This document shows positions 11,001 to 26,000 of a stretch of DNA of 64,000 nucleotides, in pieces. The translations under genes were made by a program, and so were the position numbers. The notes below the pieces were generated by a model. It ran no database searches, was not told the DNA's origin, and worked only from the letters and a program-made list of their open reading frames with translations. Location of the stretch: contig CM037868.1 in the NCBI GenBank assembly GCA_021292105.1, forward strand, positions 25,942,732 through 26,006,731. Direction: 5' to 3'. The stretch's first letter is position 1. Each line of letters starts with the position of its first letter. Source of the stretch: Anadara kagoshimensis (taxonomy: Eukaryota; Mollusca; Bivalvia; Arcoida; Arcidae).

Positions 11001-14000
11001 GTTTTAAGGAAAGTTTTTGAAAATGGCCCTCTGAAAAAAATCCTAAAATAAACACTGAGTATGTAAACAAGTACCATAATAGCTGTAATAAATAGTGTTT
11101 AATCCAAAAATGTATTTGGTGGCCTCATCCTGGTCCAAGTCTTCAAAATCAGGGACAATGTTTTTTCAAAATTGGGCCATTATGAGTATTAAGTCAAGGA
11201 TGATGCTGATGAAGGCCATCAGAAATGTATTTGGTGGCCTCATCCTGGTCCAGGCCTTGAAAATCAGAGGCCATGTTTTTCAAACTTGGGCTAACATGAG
11301 TGTTAAGTCAAAGATAATGCTGATGAAGGCCAACACTGACCGAAAGCTAGAAATGCATTTGGTGCCTTTATCCTTGGCCAGGCCTTAAAAAAACAGGGCC
11401 CATGTTTTTCAAAATTGTGCCATTATGAGTATTAAGTCAAAGATGAAGCTGATAAAGGCCATCATTTACTGAAAGCTAAAAATGTATTTGGTGGCCTCAT
11501 CCTGGTCCAGGCCTTGAAAAGCAGGGGCCATGTTTTCCAAACTTGGGCCAACATGAGTGTTAATCAAAGATAATGCTGATGAAGGCCATCATTTACTGAA
11601 AGCTAGAAATGTATTTGGTGGCCTCATCCTGGCCCAGGTCTTAAAAATCAGGGTCCATGTTTTTCAAACTTGGGCCAACATGAGTAATTATTGGTGATAG
11701 TTATTTTCTACATAAATGACCTTTTTGTCATTTCAAGGGCAATAACTTTGTTAAAATTGCATGCAGAACATTCATTTTATGACATGCACATCTTCACATG
11801 AACCCAATCATACATGTCAAATTACAAAGCAATTATTTGAAAACTGGGGACTAGTTGCACCCACAAATATATAACATGGGCGTATAAAAAAAAAGATGGA
11901 CCAGGGTTGAGCCAAAGGCAGTAATTTTTGTGGGGCAAAATTATCATTTTGGGGGGCAACAGTACAAGGGCCCCTTCTAGACTGAACTCTGAATTCAAAT
12001 GACATTCAACAACAAATGACAAGAATGCCACTAGGTGTGAAACAATATTCATCCATTTACATTTTTGCAATTTAACAACCACATAAGTGAAGTAAAAAGG
12101 AACCTAAAATATATACCAAGTCAAAAGGGAAGCAAAATCTAAGGCTCTAGCCCATAATATGTCTTGTCCTGTTCAGTAGTGTGGGAGAATTGGCTGGATT
12201 AAAAAACATTAATCAAAATTTCAAAGGGGCACAACTCTTGAAAAATTCCACCGAGTTACCTCCCCTAGCACATAAAATGCAATACATCATATCCTGGTTA
12301 TCATGTATACAAAGTTCAGTTAAAAATATCTTCAACGGTGTGGTGTTGCAGGAGTAGGCTAGACAAGTGATTATGGATGGACAGACAATGCCTTTCCATA
12401 ATCTGTCCTGTTTTTCTTGAAACAGGAATGTGAAACATAGAGTTTTAAATTAAATTTCTACAAAAATAAAATAAAAGCATACAGTGGTATAACAATGACA
12501 TGCTGGATATGCAAAACTCTAAATTCTTTTTATAAGTTCTAGTAGCATCCATTAAAAAATTTGTGAGTCTGGCCAGTTAAGAATTTCAGCCAAATTTTAG
12601 ACAGTGATGTAACAATGGTAACAGATGCTCTTTCTAACATATATATAAAACTGTGTAACCATGGTAACAGATGCCCTTTTTAACATATACATACACTGTA
12701 ACCATGGTAACAGGTTTCCTTTCTGACATATATATACAATGTGTAACCATGGTAACAGATGTCCTTTCTAGCATATACATACACTGTGTAACCATGGTAA
12801 CAGGTGCTCTTTCTAACATATATGTAAACTGTGTAACCATGGTAACAGATCCCCTTTCTAACATATACGTACATTGTGTAACCAACTAACCATGTTAACA
12901 GGTGTCCTTTCTGACATATATATATAGTGTAACCATGTTAACAGATGCACTTTTCTAACATATACATACAGTTTAACCATGGTAACAGGTGCACCTTTCT
13001 AACATATACATACAGTGTAACCATGGTTACAGGTGCACCTTTCTAACATATAAATAAATAGTGTAACCATGGTAACAGATGTCCTTTTATAACATGTACA
13101 CTGTGTAATCATGGTAACAGCCTTTCTAACATATACATACACTGTGTAACCATGGTAACAGCCTTTCTAACATATACATACTGTGTAACCATGGTAACAG
13201 TTTTTCTAACATATGCATACACTAACCTGTTGTCAACATACAAAGCACACCAATAAAACAAGACAAAAGTTGAGTATGTAAGACTGATGGATGCCCCCTC
13301 ACACCCCTGGATCCCGCTGCTTGTTGGCCAAAAAAAATCATTTATTTAACATTAACAAATTTTCCTCCTTGATTTGATGAAATAAAAGTTTTATCAAACA
13401 CCTATGATACAGAATCTTGTATCACCACACTGTTGTGATACAACATTGGCAGTAAGTACATGTGCACTTTTAGTCGGATTATAATCTGAAAATCTGTATA
13501 TTCAACAAAATGCCATTGACTTTTATACATAAATTTTTGAAAACATGGCAAGGAAAAGGATACATGGTACAAGTCAGAAGATAGATTTTGTTTGATAGAG
13601 TTTAATGTCCAAACATCCCCAAATTTTCCATCCAATTAATCAACATTGACCTGTCTGCTAGACCTTTAATAAGAAATATTCATATAAGAGTATCCACACC
13701 ATTAAGTGTCAAGGTTTGCAGTTAATATGATGCAGGTGTTAATGCTTTAAATAGTAACTATGTTTCACATTAAATACATATTTTCCCTTTTAAAAAAATG
13801 TGCTTGTATAGTCCAACCTGCCTTAAAGACCACCTCTATATAAGGACCACCTCCTTATAAAGGCCAGTAGAATTGTATCCCAATTGTTCTTTATTCATAT
13901 TATTTGAACGTATATACAAAGGCCACCTGCCCATAAAGGCCACTTTTACTGGTTCCCTTGGTTGGCCTTTATAGACAGGTTTGACTGTATTTAAATTAAA

Positions 14001-17000
14001 GGTCAAACATACAGGTCAGGGATTTATCAGGGTCTTTTGGGAAAAGGCCCTAAACAAAAAATTGGGAAAAACCATCAACTTTTTGCTCATTTTGGGAAAA
14101 CTTTGACGTCATTTTTTATGCCATTAATGATTAGATCTAATGCTTTTAGTGTACTGAGTTGATTGAAGATTGAGAAAAGCAGCCACATTTATGACCAGAC
14201 TTCAGCTTTGTATCTGGTATGATTTTCTAATTGGGAATTTTCTCAGCCCATTTTGGGAAAAAATCAATGTTTTTTCATTGGGAATGGTGCCGAATTTTGG
14301 CCCTAAACAGGCCCTTGATAAATCCCTGCAGGTCAGTGTTGTTTGCCTATATCAGAGTTTCATTTATATATCAAAATAATCTATTATATTATTCCCTTCA
14401 ATCAAACAGCACAGTTTGTTCAATTTTCTTGGACTTTCCGTTTCACCATAAAAGCACTCGGATCATCACTTGAATATTTTACCGAACACTTAGTGAAGTT
14501 TCGAATGTGAAACGACAGCTTGTGCATGCCACAATGACGTATATGCAAATTTTCAAAATAATTTGTGACAGAAAGGCACAAAACAATGCGTACAATTCAA
14601 TTATCTATCTGATAAATTGAACTCGACACTGTGATAGGTGACAAGGGCAGTAACACTCCAAGTACACATTCTACTCGTCAGAATGAGTGGATAATGGAAG
14701 CCCTGGTCCAATTTCTGTAAAAATTTAAAAATTCACTGGTCAAATTTCCGGTAAAATTCAGAAAAAATTCACTGGTCCAATTTTCGTAAAAATTCAGAAA
14801 AATTCACTGGTCACATTCCCGGTAAAATTCAGAAAAAATTCAACAATTAAGTTCAAAAAGACACATGCACAACTTCAAAATCTGTAAAACAAAAGAGAAG
14901 GATTCTAAGATGATTGAAGGGAAACTGTAGCAGGAGTTTGATTATATACAAAATTGTATACCCTATGGTAAAGCCTTTTGTAGTGCATGCGGAAAAGCGC
15001 TAAGTTCAACACCAGGTGAAATGTGGGAAATGTTAGCCATCAATTTGTACAAAGTCACATGCACACATTCATCATACTGCAATTTGTACCAAGTTTCAGA
15101 AAGACATCAAAGCAAAACTGTAGGAGATTTGATTATAAAAAGCCGAAAGATGAACCCAAGGCTGAATTAATGGATGATGGACAGACAGGTACAAAACAGG
15201 ATGCCCCAGGACTAGTCGTCAAATGGGGGGGGGGGAGGGAATGGCAAAAGGGCTGGTTCATTCTTAGGACTGGAGTAATGGTGTATAACGCCCTGATCGA
15301 AATCTTTCACTTATAACAAGACGATCAGTTATGAGATGGTGGAGAAAAACAGAGTGCCTGGAGAAAAACACTGACCTATGGGTAAGCATCTCAAACTAAA
15401 ATCTACAACGGAAAAAGAAACACTGCTGAATGGCCGATCAGGAACACACACAAACAGCAGCAACAAAAGACAAACAGAAATGGAAGGATAGAGTTGCAGC
15501 CTTATGCAAATTCTGGAGAGGAGAGTATTCAGGTTAAGGTCAGGTCAAGATCTGCCCCTCCCTCTCACTGCTTAGGTTTGATTCTTATTTTTGAGTAGCA
15601 TTTCATTTATTTTATTTTATTTTTTTTTTTTTTTGGCTAAGGGATGGTAATTATCTCTTGGTACTCCAGTTTCCTCCATTATCCAAATACTAACTGCCTC
15701 AATATAAGTAAATTACCTCTTGATTGACATAAAACACAATTTCACTGCTCAACACTTAATAAACAAAGTCACAAACTTGCTATGCTGACAAAACTTTTCA
15801 ATTTACACACTAGTAAAAAAAAATTCTAGTTAATATTAATTTTTTTCCACAAAATTAGCAATTTACACAAATTTATCTAGCTTTCAATTTTACTGCAAAA
15901 TTATCAATTCACTCAAACTCAAAATTGTGCTAAGAGACAAGCAGCTGGAAAAGTCAACTGGACTGAAAGAAAAAAATCTGGTGGTCTTTGAAATGGGACA
16001 TGCAGAATTATTTTTGAAACCCCAGTGAGAACTCCACTTATAAAACCTACTGCATGTGTCTTAACAAAATCTATCCCTGCATTGCATCAGTGATTTGTTT
16101 TGCCAAAACATTACTACTGAATACTGTAAACCAATTTTTATTTGCGGATATTAACTTTCACGATTCTCTTATTAAAACCATTTTGCGACTATTTACTTTC
16201 GTGATATGGAAATTAGTTGAACATTTGGTATTAATAAAATCATTTTCGGAAACAAATATGTAACAATAAACTTTCATGAATACTTTGTCCTCACGAATCA
16301 CGAGACACGCGAGAGTTAATCGCAAGCAAATATAAAAGTCGGTTTACAGTTCAGGTATTTTCCCCTGGAGAATAATAACTAAAATCTTCCAATTTGACCA
16401 TTAACATTCCCAAAACAACAGCAATCCACTAGCAAATTAAATCTATGTGTCCATTATAACCAAAAAATTCATATATTGTATTGTCACAATTTAACACTAG
16501 CTTTTCAGTAATCTCTAAAAATTTGAACATAATCGTGGGTGGGGACAAAAAATTCAGCTGACACTCTAAATATACATTACTATATAATGTAAAAAATAAA
16601 AGACTTCCAAGTTTTAAAAAAAAAATTGAAAAACTTGAAAATAAATTATAAACAGCACTTAACAAATGCAAAGTTTGCAAAAAAATAAACAAACAAAAAC
16701 AATTTTTTTTTAAAATATAAGAAACAAAATAGAATTCAGCAACATAAGAAAAGCATGTATACCATTAAGCGCTATCAAAGTGTTGGCTTTATATAAATTA
16801 GTTTTTACCTAACTTGGCAATTTTTCGAAACCGCTGCGTCCCCCTAAAAGTCGGGGGTTCCACTGCCGGCAAGCCAATAGATAAATAAAAAAAAATAAGT
16901 GCATAAACCTTTCCGATAATAAAACAGCATTATTCCATGCTTAAAATCATCTAATTAAAATTTTCATGCTCACATTATGTATATCATAGTTTGCTAATTA

Positions 17001-20000
17001 ATTTTTTTTTTCATCCAAATTTAAAAACAAAAAAAAACATTAAAGCATGTTTTAAAGAATTCTTACAAAGATACTTGGGGAGTTCTTACAAAGATAGGTG
17101 AGGGTCTGGCTAACATTGAGGAGTTCTTACAAAGATAGGTGAGGGGCTGGTTAACATTGGGGGTTTTTTACAAAGATAGGTAAAGACTTGCTAACATTGG
17201 GGAGTTCTGGAGTTCTTACAAAGATAGGTCAGAGGCTGGCTAACACTTCTAGAAATGAGTTTGAATTATCTGTCCCTGTGTGTCAAAGTCTGCTTGCAGA
17301 AACAATGGTAAAGTGGGTAGTTTTTTCTGGGTTTGCTGCTTTTCTCCCAACATACAAAGTTTTCTTTGGGCAATCTGCTTCCCTCCCATCATCTAAGGAC
17401 TGACCGCCTCAATACAAGTGAAAAATATCTTGACTGAGGCATAAAACACCATTACTCCATTGCATGTCTTTAGGTAAAATAGCTTCATAATCAATTTTGA
17501 AATTTCCAATTTGCATGGACTTTTCTGTGTTAAAGTTATGGTCCCAACAACTTTTTCAGAAAGTCAGAAAAGCCCCAAAATTTATGATTGAACCAAAAAA
17601 AATTTGGAAATCATTTTTCCCCCTAAACTGAAACATTCTTGAAGTGCAGCATGCTATTTTTGTGGTGCATCTCATGTCAAAAATCATGTTATCACAAATA
17701 GCAACATATTTTGCAAGGAGGATTTTAAATTTATCAATGGGGTTCAACGCTGTACCAAATAATCACATCCCCCCCCCCCACCCCCTCCCCCCCCCCCCCC
17801 CCACCCCAAACGTTTATGCAGGCCATTTTGGAAAAAAATAACATAACAAATTTCAGGATTAACAGCTTCAGGGTTCTTACAGACATTTGGACCTCAAATT
17901 TAAGGACTTTTAGGGTCTTTTTAAGGGTCTTATTTGCAAATTTAAGGCCTAATCAGAGGGACAATTTTAGCAAATAAAATATATTTTGCATAGGCAATTA
18001 AATCAATAAAACAATTACTTATGTGTCCATAGTAATGACACTTAAAGTGGAGGTTGAAGTTATGCATTTGGGAGAGCCAGGTACCTTGAAATTGCTAATT
18101 TCAATGCAACTTATTAATTAATTAATTTATCTATATATATCAGTCAATTCGAAACCACTTAATATCAAAATACAGACACACTGGCCAAATTCAAGGGCTT
18201 TTAGGGCCTTCAGGATAAATTCAAGGGCTTTTTAGAGTCAGACTTGTTTTTAGGGTCTTTTTAAGGAAACCCTTAAAATTTAAGGACTTTTCCAGGCCTG
18301 TACGAACCCTGGGCTTTTTTAACAGGAAAACATGAAACAATATGATTCTATGTCCGTTGGTAATTCCTGTTCCGCACAAAAGTTAAGGGGGTATTACGTG
18401 GTACAGCCGCAAACCCCATTTCAGGACAATTATGGTCATTTGAACTAAAAATTGTGAACCTGTGAAATCAAATCAACAACAGCCATGCATCTCACTTCTT
18501 AGCAATGTGCAAATCTATTTTGGGAGAAAGTTTAACAAAGTGGATATATTTTAATGCAAGTCAAATTTTGCAGCAAAAATTAAGTGATGGACAAAGTTAT
18601 TCCAAAACACAAATTCAGAGACTTAACTAGAACAGTTTCTTCAGAGGCAAATGCCCCATCCAAATCCCAACATTGGGATGGATAGATAGACGAACACAAA
18701 ATTGGGTATGTGACACATTACTTCATGTTGGTTTACATTTTTTTGAAGTGCGATTAAAATCAATCCTTAGACATGGAAGATATGGAGTGGACATGATACT
18801 GGGACGGACAAACCGGTTGATGGATGTACAGGGCCATTCATACATTGTATAACCCCTAAACATCATATGCAAGGGGGCGGGAATTTATAATGATTTAAAA
18901 TCTACCATAAGCAAGGGGACGGGGATTATAATGATTAAAATCTATCATATGCAAGGGGGCGGGGATTTATAATGATTTTAAATCTATCATATGCAAGGGG
19001 GCTGGGATTTATAATGATTTTAAATCTACAATATGCAAGGGGGCGGGGATTTATAATGGTTAAAATCTATCACATGCAAGGGGGCGGGGATTATAATGAT
19101 TAAAATCTATCAGATGCAAGGGGGCTGGGATTTATAGTGATGTAAAATCTATCTCTTCTTACACGAGGCAGTATCCAACTTTTTTATCTTAGTGGAGTAA
19201 TGCGGTTTTAAGCCCCATTCAAGATTCTTTTTTTTCATTTATATCTAAGCAGTTAGTTCTGGGATGGTGGAGGAAGTTGGAGTTCCAAGAAAAAATATGT
19301 GAGCATTGACATGGAAACAAACAAACTTTCTCACACTAAGATTTACCCTTGAGGGGTTGACTTGTATTACAAAGTCAAATATATTCTGAAAGGGTTGACA
19401 CTGAAAATAGTCAACCTTATTACAACAAGCCACCTAACAGTCCCAGGTAATGACCACAGTGTGGTACCACGGCTTATGTTGTACGATGTTATTCACACAT
19501 TATGTAGTTGGTTGACCGTACCTAGAAGTTTGCTGTGTGACACTAAATTTATTGATTTTCTTGACTGTCAATCCTAAATTTCCTACCATTCATATCAGTA
19601 ACAAAAACTTTACCGTCCCAGGTCCAGGCTTTAGATATTTTATTTTCTAACAGGCAGTAAGAGCCTCAATGGTCTGTTGGCTGGTGCTTAAGACCACTTG
19701 GCCACACGGGCCCCAATCTTAGGGCCATAAAACAATTTCCCAAAATTAGTCTGAAAAATTCCTGTCTCACACAAGGGTTAGGTTATAAACTCTTCAGATA
19801 AAAGTGAGCTAAAAACAAAAACAAAAAAAAAAACACAACAAAAACCAACTAAACTATGTGTATATATTGTGTGAAATCATGTCAACAGGTGAAAAATAAA
19901 ATCAAATTTTAAAATTTAAACTTACGAGTCTGGAGTTTCCTGAAAACTGTTTTGCCAAAAAAATCTTGGAATCTGTTGGAATAATAACTAGGTCTATGTA

Positions 20001-23000
20001 CAGATATTGTGTCCTAAAATAAATAGAATACAGTCAATAAGTTCACTTATATCGAGATATCACCAGTCCCAGCAATGAAAAGTATATAAACCTTCTCTAT
20101 TCATAAAGAACAGAGACCGTTGTTTCAAATATCTTTTCATTAGATTTGTTTGAATATTGTGTGTCCCAAAGTATAGATTGAATACAGTTTCAAGTACAAG
20201 TCAAAATAATTTCACTTATATCAAGATATCACCAACCAAAACACTACATAAACAAGGAAAAGAACTCAGGTTAATGATATGCGCATCTCCTATCTATGTT
20301 GATGCTTTGCACCTTTTCGTAAAATAGTGCTTCATATTTTTGGAGAATTAGCGCAGACAAGAATTTCGGATCAACAGATAGGAGGACAGAAACTCAAATT
20401 TAATATCCCCCTCTTTCTTCCAAAGGTGGGGATAACAACTTGTCTGTTATGATCAAAGGCCATTGTTTTAGATGTTTACAGATATTGTGTTTTAAAATAC
20501 TGATAAGAAAAATTGAATACAAGTTATTTCATATATATATAATATATGTGCATGTATATAGAGATTGTCAGTTTAGAAATAGTAAGTAAAGCAGAATACT
20601 GTAAAGGGGATTATTTTTGCGGGGTGAAAATTTCGCGATTTCTAATATCTCGCATTTCGATTGGGTGTAATTTTCGCGTTACCAAAATAAGTGGCTGTAT
20701 ATTGTAAAGATATGATATATTAATCTGTGTATGGTAGACATTTTTGCGTGGGTAAAATTTTTGCGGTAATTTTTTTAGCGCGAAATAAGCGAAAATTTTA
20801 CCCACGCGAAAATTTCCCCCTTTACAGTACCCTAGAAAAACCATCAAACTTTGACAAGTGAACTGACAAACATCCTCACACCAGGATCTGTCCCTAGTGG
20901 GAATCGAAACCAAGATTGTGAAAGGCACTGTGATTCTTAATCATGGTTTAGACCACTAGGTAGCCGAGGCCCCAATCTGCCAGAGTGGGATTTGAACCTA
21001 GGCAGTAAGCTGCTCCCACACAAGCTTAAGCTTTAGACCACTTGGCCACTGAGACACAATAATTGTGTGTTATTGTCAGAAATATACTAGTGTCTAAATT
21101 TGCTGCTTGTTAAAACTTAAAATTCCTAAAAAACTAAGGTACACTCCCTCATGCATAATATTTTCTTAGATAAATATGGTAAAACGTATTTTGGTCCTTT
21201 GGGAGGCATCTTTTCAACATCTTAAAACATATATTGGTTGCACAAATTTGGTCTTAGCACTATTGATGAGAAATTTATTCTAAAATGGTCACCTAGTGAT
21301 GTAAAATTAACTCTGGTATAATACGTAATAAAAGACCATTGGCTACTGTGACCCCTATCTAAGTCGACTTACCCCATCTATAACTATGGATTTCATTGTA
21401 TGTTCTATTTTTTTCTTTAATCTAAAGCTTTGTAGAATATCTATAACGCCCATGTATAACAGGAGTCGTTCCCCTTTGGAATTCCTGGCAGGTATACCAC
21501 CGGGTCTGAAATTTGAATAAATATAAATAAGATTAATTGCATTGTTATATAACCACATTTACCAGTACCCATTACTAAAAAATAAAATGAAACAAGTTGT
21601 AATTGAAATGGGATGCTTGTGGAAACTGTCCCCAAAGAAACTCAAACTGGGAAATCCATGTTTTCCCAACCAGGTGCATGATCAAAATATATAAAGCTAA
21701 TTATTATACCTCATTAGAAAATTACGATACGATCTGTATTTTGATTGGATCGTTGGATCATGTGATCAAGGTGGAGAAAACATTGTGTATCCCTCTGAAA
21801 ACATCATATCCCAACTCTTCGGAATACACCATGACGTCACAATGATATGACGTCATCCATAAAGAATCAGTCACGACGTTCTAGCCTTTGCCTCCGATGA
21901 GTTCCAATAGGAGAAAAACCAATGAATTGGAGAAAAAAATAATGTTTTTACGCCGTCTTTTTTTAAATATTTTTCTTTCTTTCTGTCTTTCTTATTACAA
22001 TGGCTATCTTTTGGTATAATAAACAATTTATTGCCTTTGTTTGAGGGAGATATGAACATTTGTTCACCCTTAACAAGTCACATTTGACTTGTTGGGGTGA
22101 ACAAATGTTCATATCTCCCTCACTCAAAGGCAATAAATGTATATAGTACATCTACGCCTCCCAAAGACTGTTCATTTGAAGTTTTAATGTCTGTTAAAAA
22201 GTTTTTGAGAAAAGTGGCAAACCATATGTTGGATACCTTGAGCCAAGTTGAGGCTTTAACATTTGTGCGAAACACATATTTCCAATAGATATGAAATTGC
22301 ATAAGATGATTCTTCCCCTTTAAAATGATGTTATTCCAGGAATTTATGATATTTACATTTTCCAAAATGTTCCCCACAAACATTAATTATACCCCCCGCT
22401 TAAAAAGTGGAAAGTATATAGTGATAGGGGTGTCCGTCCATGTGTCCGTCCTTCCATCCTTCTGTTACACCTTAGAGTACCTATCTCTTATCGACAAATC
22501 CTCCTAAACCCTTCAATGGATTTTCATAAAACTTTCACACAATCTTTGTGATATAATGTAGATGTGCACCTCCTATTTAAACATTTGATCCGATAGATTT
22601 TTTTATGTAAGGGGGGGGGGGGGTATTTTTTGTGAGCTTGTGGCTCACAGTTTTTCTAGTTAACCACTGAACTAGCTAGCTCTCATTATTCAGTTTGCTT
22701 TGCACGGCAATGGAAGTTATAGCATTATAAACGCCATTTATAGATAGTTTTATGGTTATATTTATATTTTGCAATTTTTGTTTTTTAATCCTAAAATAAA
22801 TTTAAAACACTGTTGTGTACGATATGCAATTCCAATTGCTGGAACAGCCAATCAATGACGTCACAGCTATAGGCGTAAGCAAGAGATGAGTGATGTCACA
22901 TTAGCAAATGTAATTTTAGTCTTATAACTTCATTTGGTCTTAAACAGAGTTTAATACAATCAAACACCATAAATGTACATGTAAATATGAGGTATTGATC

Positions 23001-26000
23001 ATGTGGTACAATGATGACCCCCCATTGACAAACCAAAATCTTGACTATACTTACGGAATGTCTTCGTCATCTTCTGTTTCATCATCTACATTACGAGCAT
23101 GTATAGACTCGATTGGCGTGGAAAAATGGGCCAGTCTTGTCTTCATGGATTTTGTTCGGGCTAGACCTGATCCTATTACAAATAACAATATTAAAAATTA
23201 CAATAAAGTCCTAAAAATGCACACACCCAAAAATAAAATACTTTATCGAAAATGAACCATAGTTTTTAAACAACAATACTTAAAATTACAATAAAGTCCT
23301 AAAATTGCACACATCCAAAAAATAAATACTATATTGAAAATGAATGATAATTTTTACAAAATTTTCATCTATTTTTGTGGTATTTTTAAATATCTTTGGT
23401 CATTAAATTTCGGAAATGTACATAATATTTGTAGGTAATTCTTTTCTTAATATTTACAGTCATTTGGAGATATACAAGAAAAAAATTGGGGGGGGGGGGG
23501 TCTACAGTCATTTCAAAAATAATGTTTAACTTTAACATGGACTTAATACTACCGTCGGTATGTGCTGGAATAGTTAAGGCTACTGAATAATGAAGGTGTC
23601 GCATTATTTTTCATACATTTAATCATCAAACCAAACCAAGATGTAATTGGCCATTGAACTATCTATAAATTGTGTTTATAGTGTTATCTTCCAATGCCAA
23701 GCAAAGCAAGCTGAATAACTTGTGTTAGACTGTTTAGATTAGTTTGCTGTGCTTGGCAATGAAAGTTTTTTTTTCACCATAAATGCCATTTTTTAGACAG
23801 TCCAACAGTTACACATATATTACAATCTCCCATTTTTTGAAAATTTTATTTTTTAGAATTTTAGAAATTGAGAAATTTGCCGCATACAACATACATGCCC
23901 AGTTGCTGGAACAGCCAATAAAAGATGTCACATATATGCATAAGCACAAAACTGCAAGTCACATGATCAATGGCATTCATAGCTCATCATATTAACACTT
24001 TTGGTTTCAAACAGAATTTTACAAAACAAAAACATTGCAAATGTAAATATTCATAAATTATGTCGAGCCCTGACAATACAGAAACGTAAAACTTTAAATT
24101 AATAAATAAATAAAACGCTGAAGAAATATTAAGGTACATCTCACCTTCACACCAAAACCTAAATTTTCATGACTATGAGCGCTTTACCAGTATACCATGT
24201 GATACTCTTTAACCCTAGAGCTGAACTAAAGTAAAACCTCATTATAATACCCCTTGATAATTTTACTGCCTTGCTTATCGCAAATTGGGACATTTTAAAA
24301 TCTGTTTCTGCTGTTTTTCTTTACAGTACAGGCCTGTCAAAAGTTTAACATTAAGCTTACGAGTAATTCGGTGCTGAATCAGCAGTTCATCTTGGTACGC
24401 CGTTATCTATCTCTCGGCAGTGCTATTAAGTCACTAGCTATCTATACCTTGGCCAATCGACAGCAGAGCTTTGGCTCCTTTTCATTATCTCAATGTTAAA
24501 CTTTTGACAGGTCTGTACTGTATGATTCCCTTGATTACTTGCTAAATCTTGTTATAATGACCCTCCATAACTTTGCCACATTGCTTATCGTCAAAGTATT
24601 TTGACATTGCAAAATCTGTTTCTTTTATGTTTTTTCTTTACAGTCTCCCTTAATTTATTGCCAAACCCCTTTATAATGCCAAAATTTGACTAGTAGCTTT
24701 ATTTTTCTGATATACAATAAAACCTTGTTATAATGACCCTCAATAACTTTGCCACATCGATTATCACAACATCATTTTGAAGTTACAGAATGTTTGTTGT
24801 ATGTTTTTCTTTATAAATCTAGCTTGATTTATTGTCAAACTAGTACTAAAATTTGATTGTAGTTTTTAAATGTCTTCATATAAATTAAAAACCTTGCTAA
24901 AATACCCCTTGTAAACTTAGCCACTTATGTTACCAAAAAAATATTTGAAATCCAAACTGAGTTTTACTTTATACTGAATAAATGCATTTTAATTTGACTG
25001 AAAAAATGGTGGCTATGAATTAAGGTTTTACTTTATAATGAATAAATGCCTTTTAAATGCCAAAATTTGACTGAAAAGATGGTGGCAATGAATTTAGGTT
25101 TTACTTTGTAATGAATAAATGTCTTTTAAATGCCAAAATTTGACTGAAAAGATGGTGGCAATGAATTTAGGTTTTACTTTGTAATGAATAAATGTCTTTT
25201 AAATGCCAAAATTTGACTGAAAAGATGGTGGCAATGAATTTAGGTTTTACTTTGTAATGAATAAATGCCTTTTAAATGCCAAAATTTGACTGAAAAGATG
25301 GTGGCAATGAATTTAGGTTTTACTTTGTAATGAATAAATGTCTTTTAAATGCCAAAATTTGACTGAAAAGATGGTGGCAATGAATTTAGGTTTTACTTTG
25401 TAATGAATAAATGCCTTTTAAATGCCAAAATTTGACTGAAAAGATGGTGGCAATGAATTTAGGTTTTACTTTGTAATGAATAAATGCCTTTTAAATGCCA
25501 AAATTTGACTGAAAAGATGGTGGCAATGAATTTAGGTTTTACTTTGTAATGAATAAATGCCTTTTAAATGCCAAAATTTGACTGAAAAGATGGTGGCAAT
25601 GAATTTAGGTTTTACTTTGTAATGAATAAATGCCTTTTAAATGCCAAAATTTGACTGAAAAGATGGTGGCAATGAATTTAGGTTTTACTTTGTAATGAAT
25701 AAATGTCTTTTAAATGCCAAAATTTGACTGAAAAGATGGTGGCAATGAATTTAGGTTTTACTTTATAATGAATAAATGTCTTTTAAATGCCAAAATTTGA
25801 CTGAAAAGATGGTGGCAATGAATTTAGGTTTTACTTTGTAATGAATAAATGCCTTTTAAATGCCAAAATTTGACTGAAAAGATGGTGGCAATGAATTTAG
25901 GTTTTACTTAAATTTTACTGGATATGTACGAGTAAAAGATTTTCTCTAAAATGATGTTACCCGTATTCCTGGATGTGTGACGTTACCAATTTCAAAAAAT

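Noticed and set aside
12634..12889. Open frames on both strands with repeated MVTQ-TYMLER or CYHGYTV peptides
   Set aside because: They arise from the palindromic CCATGGTAACAG minisatellite, which reads through on both strands.
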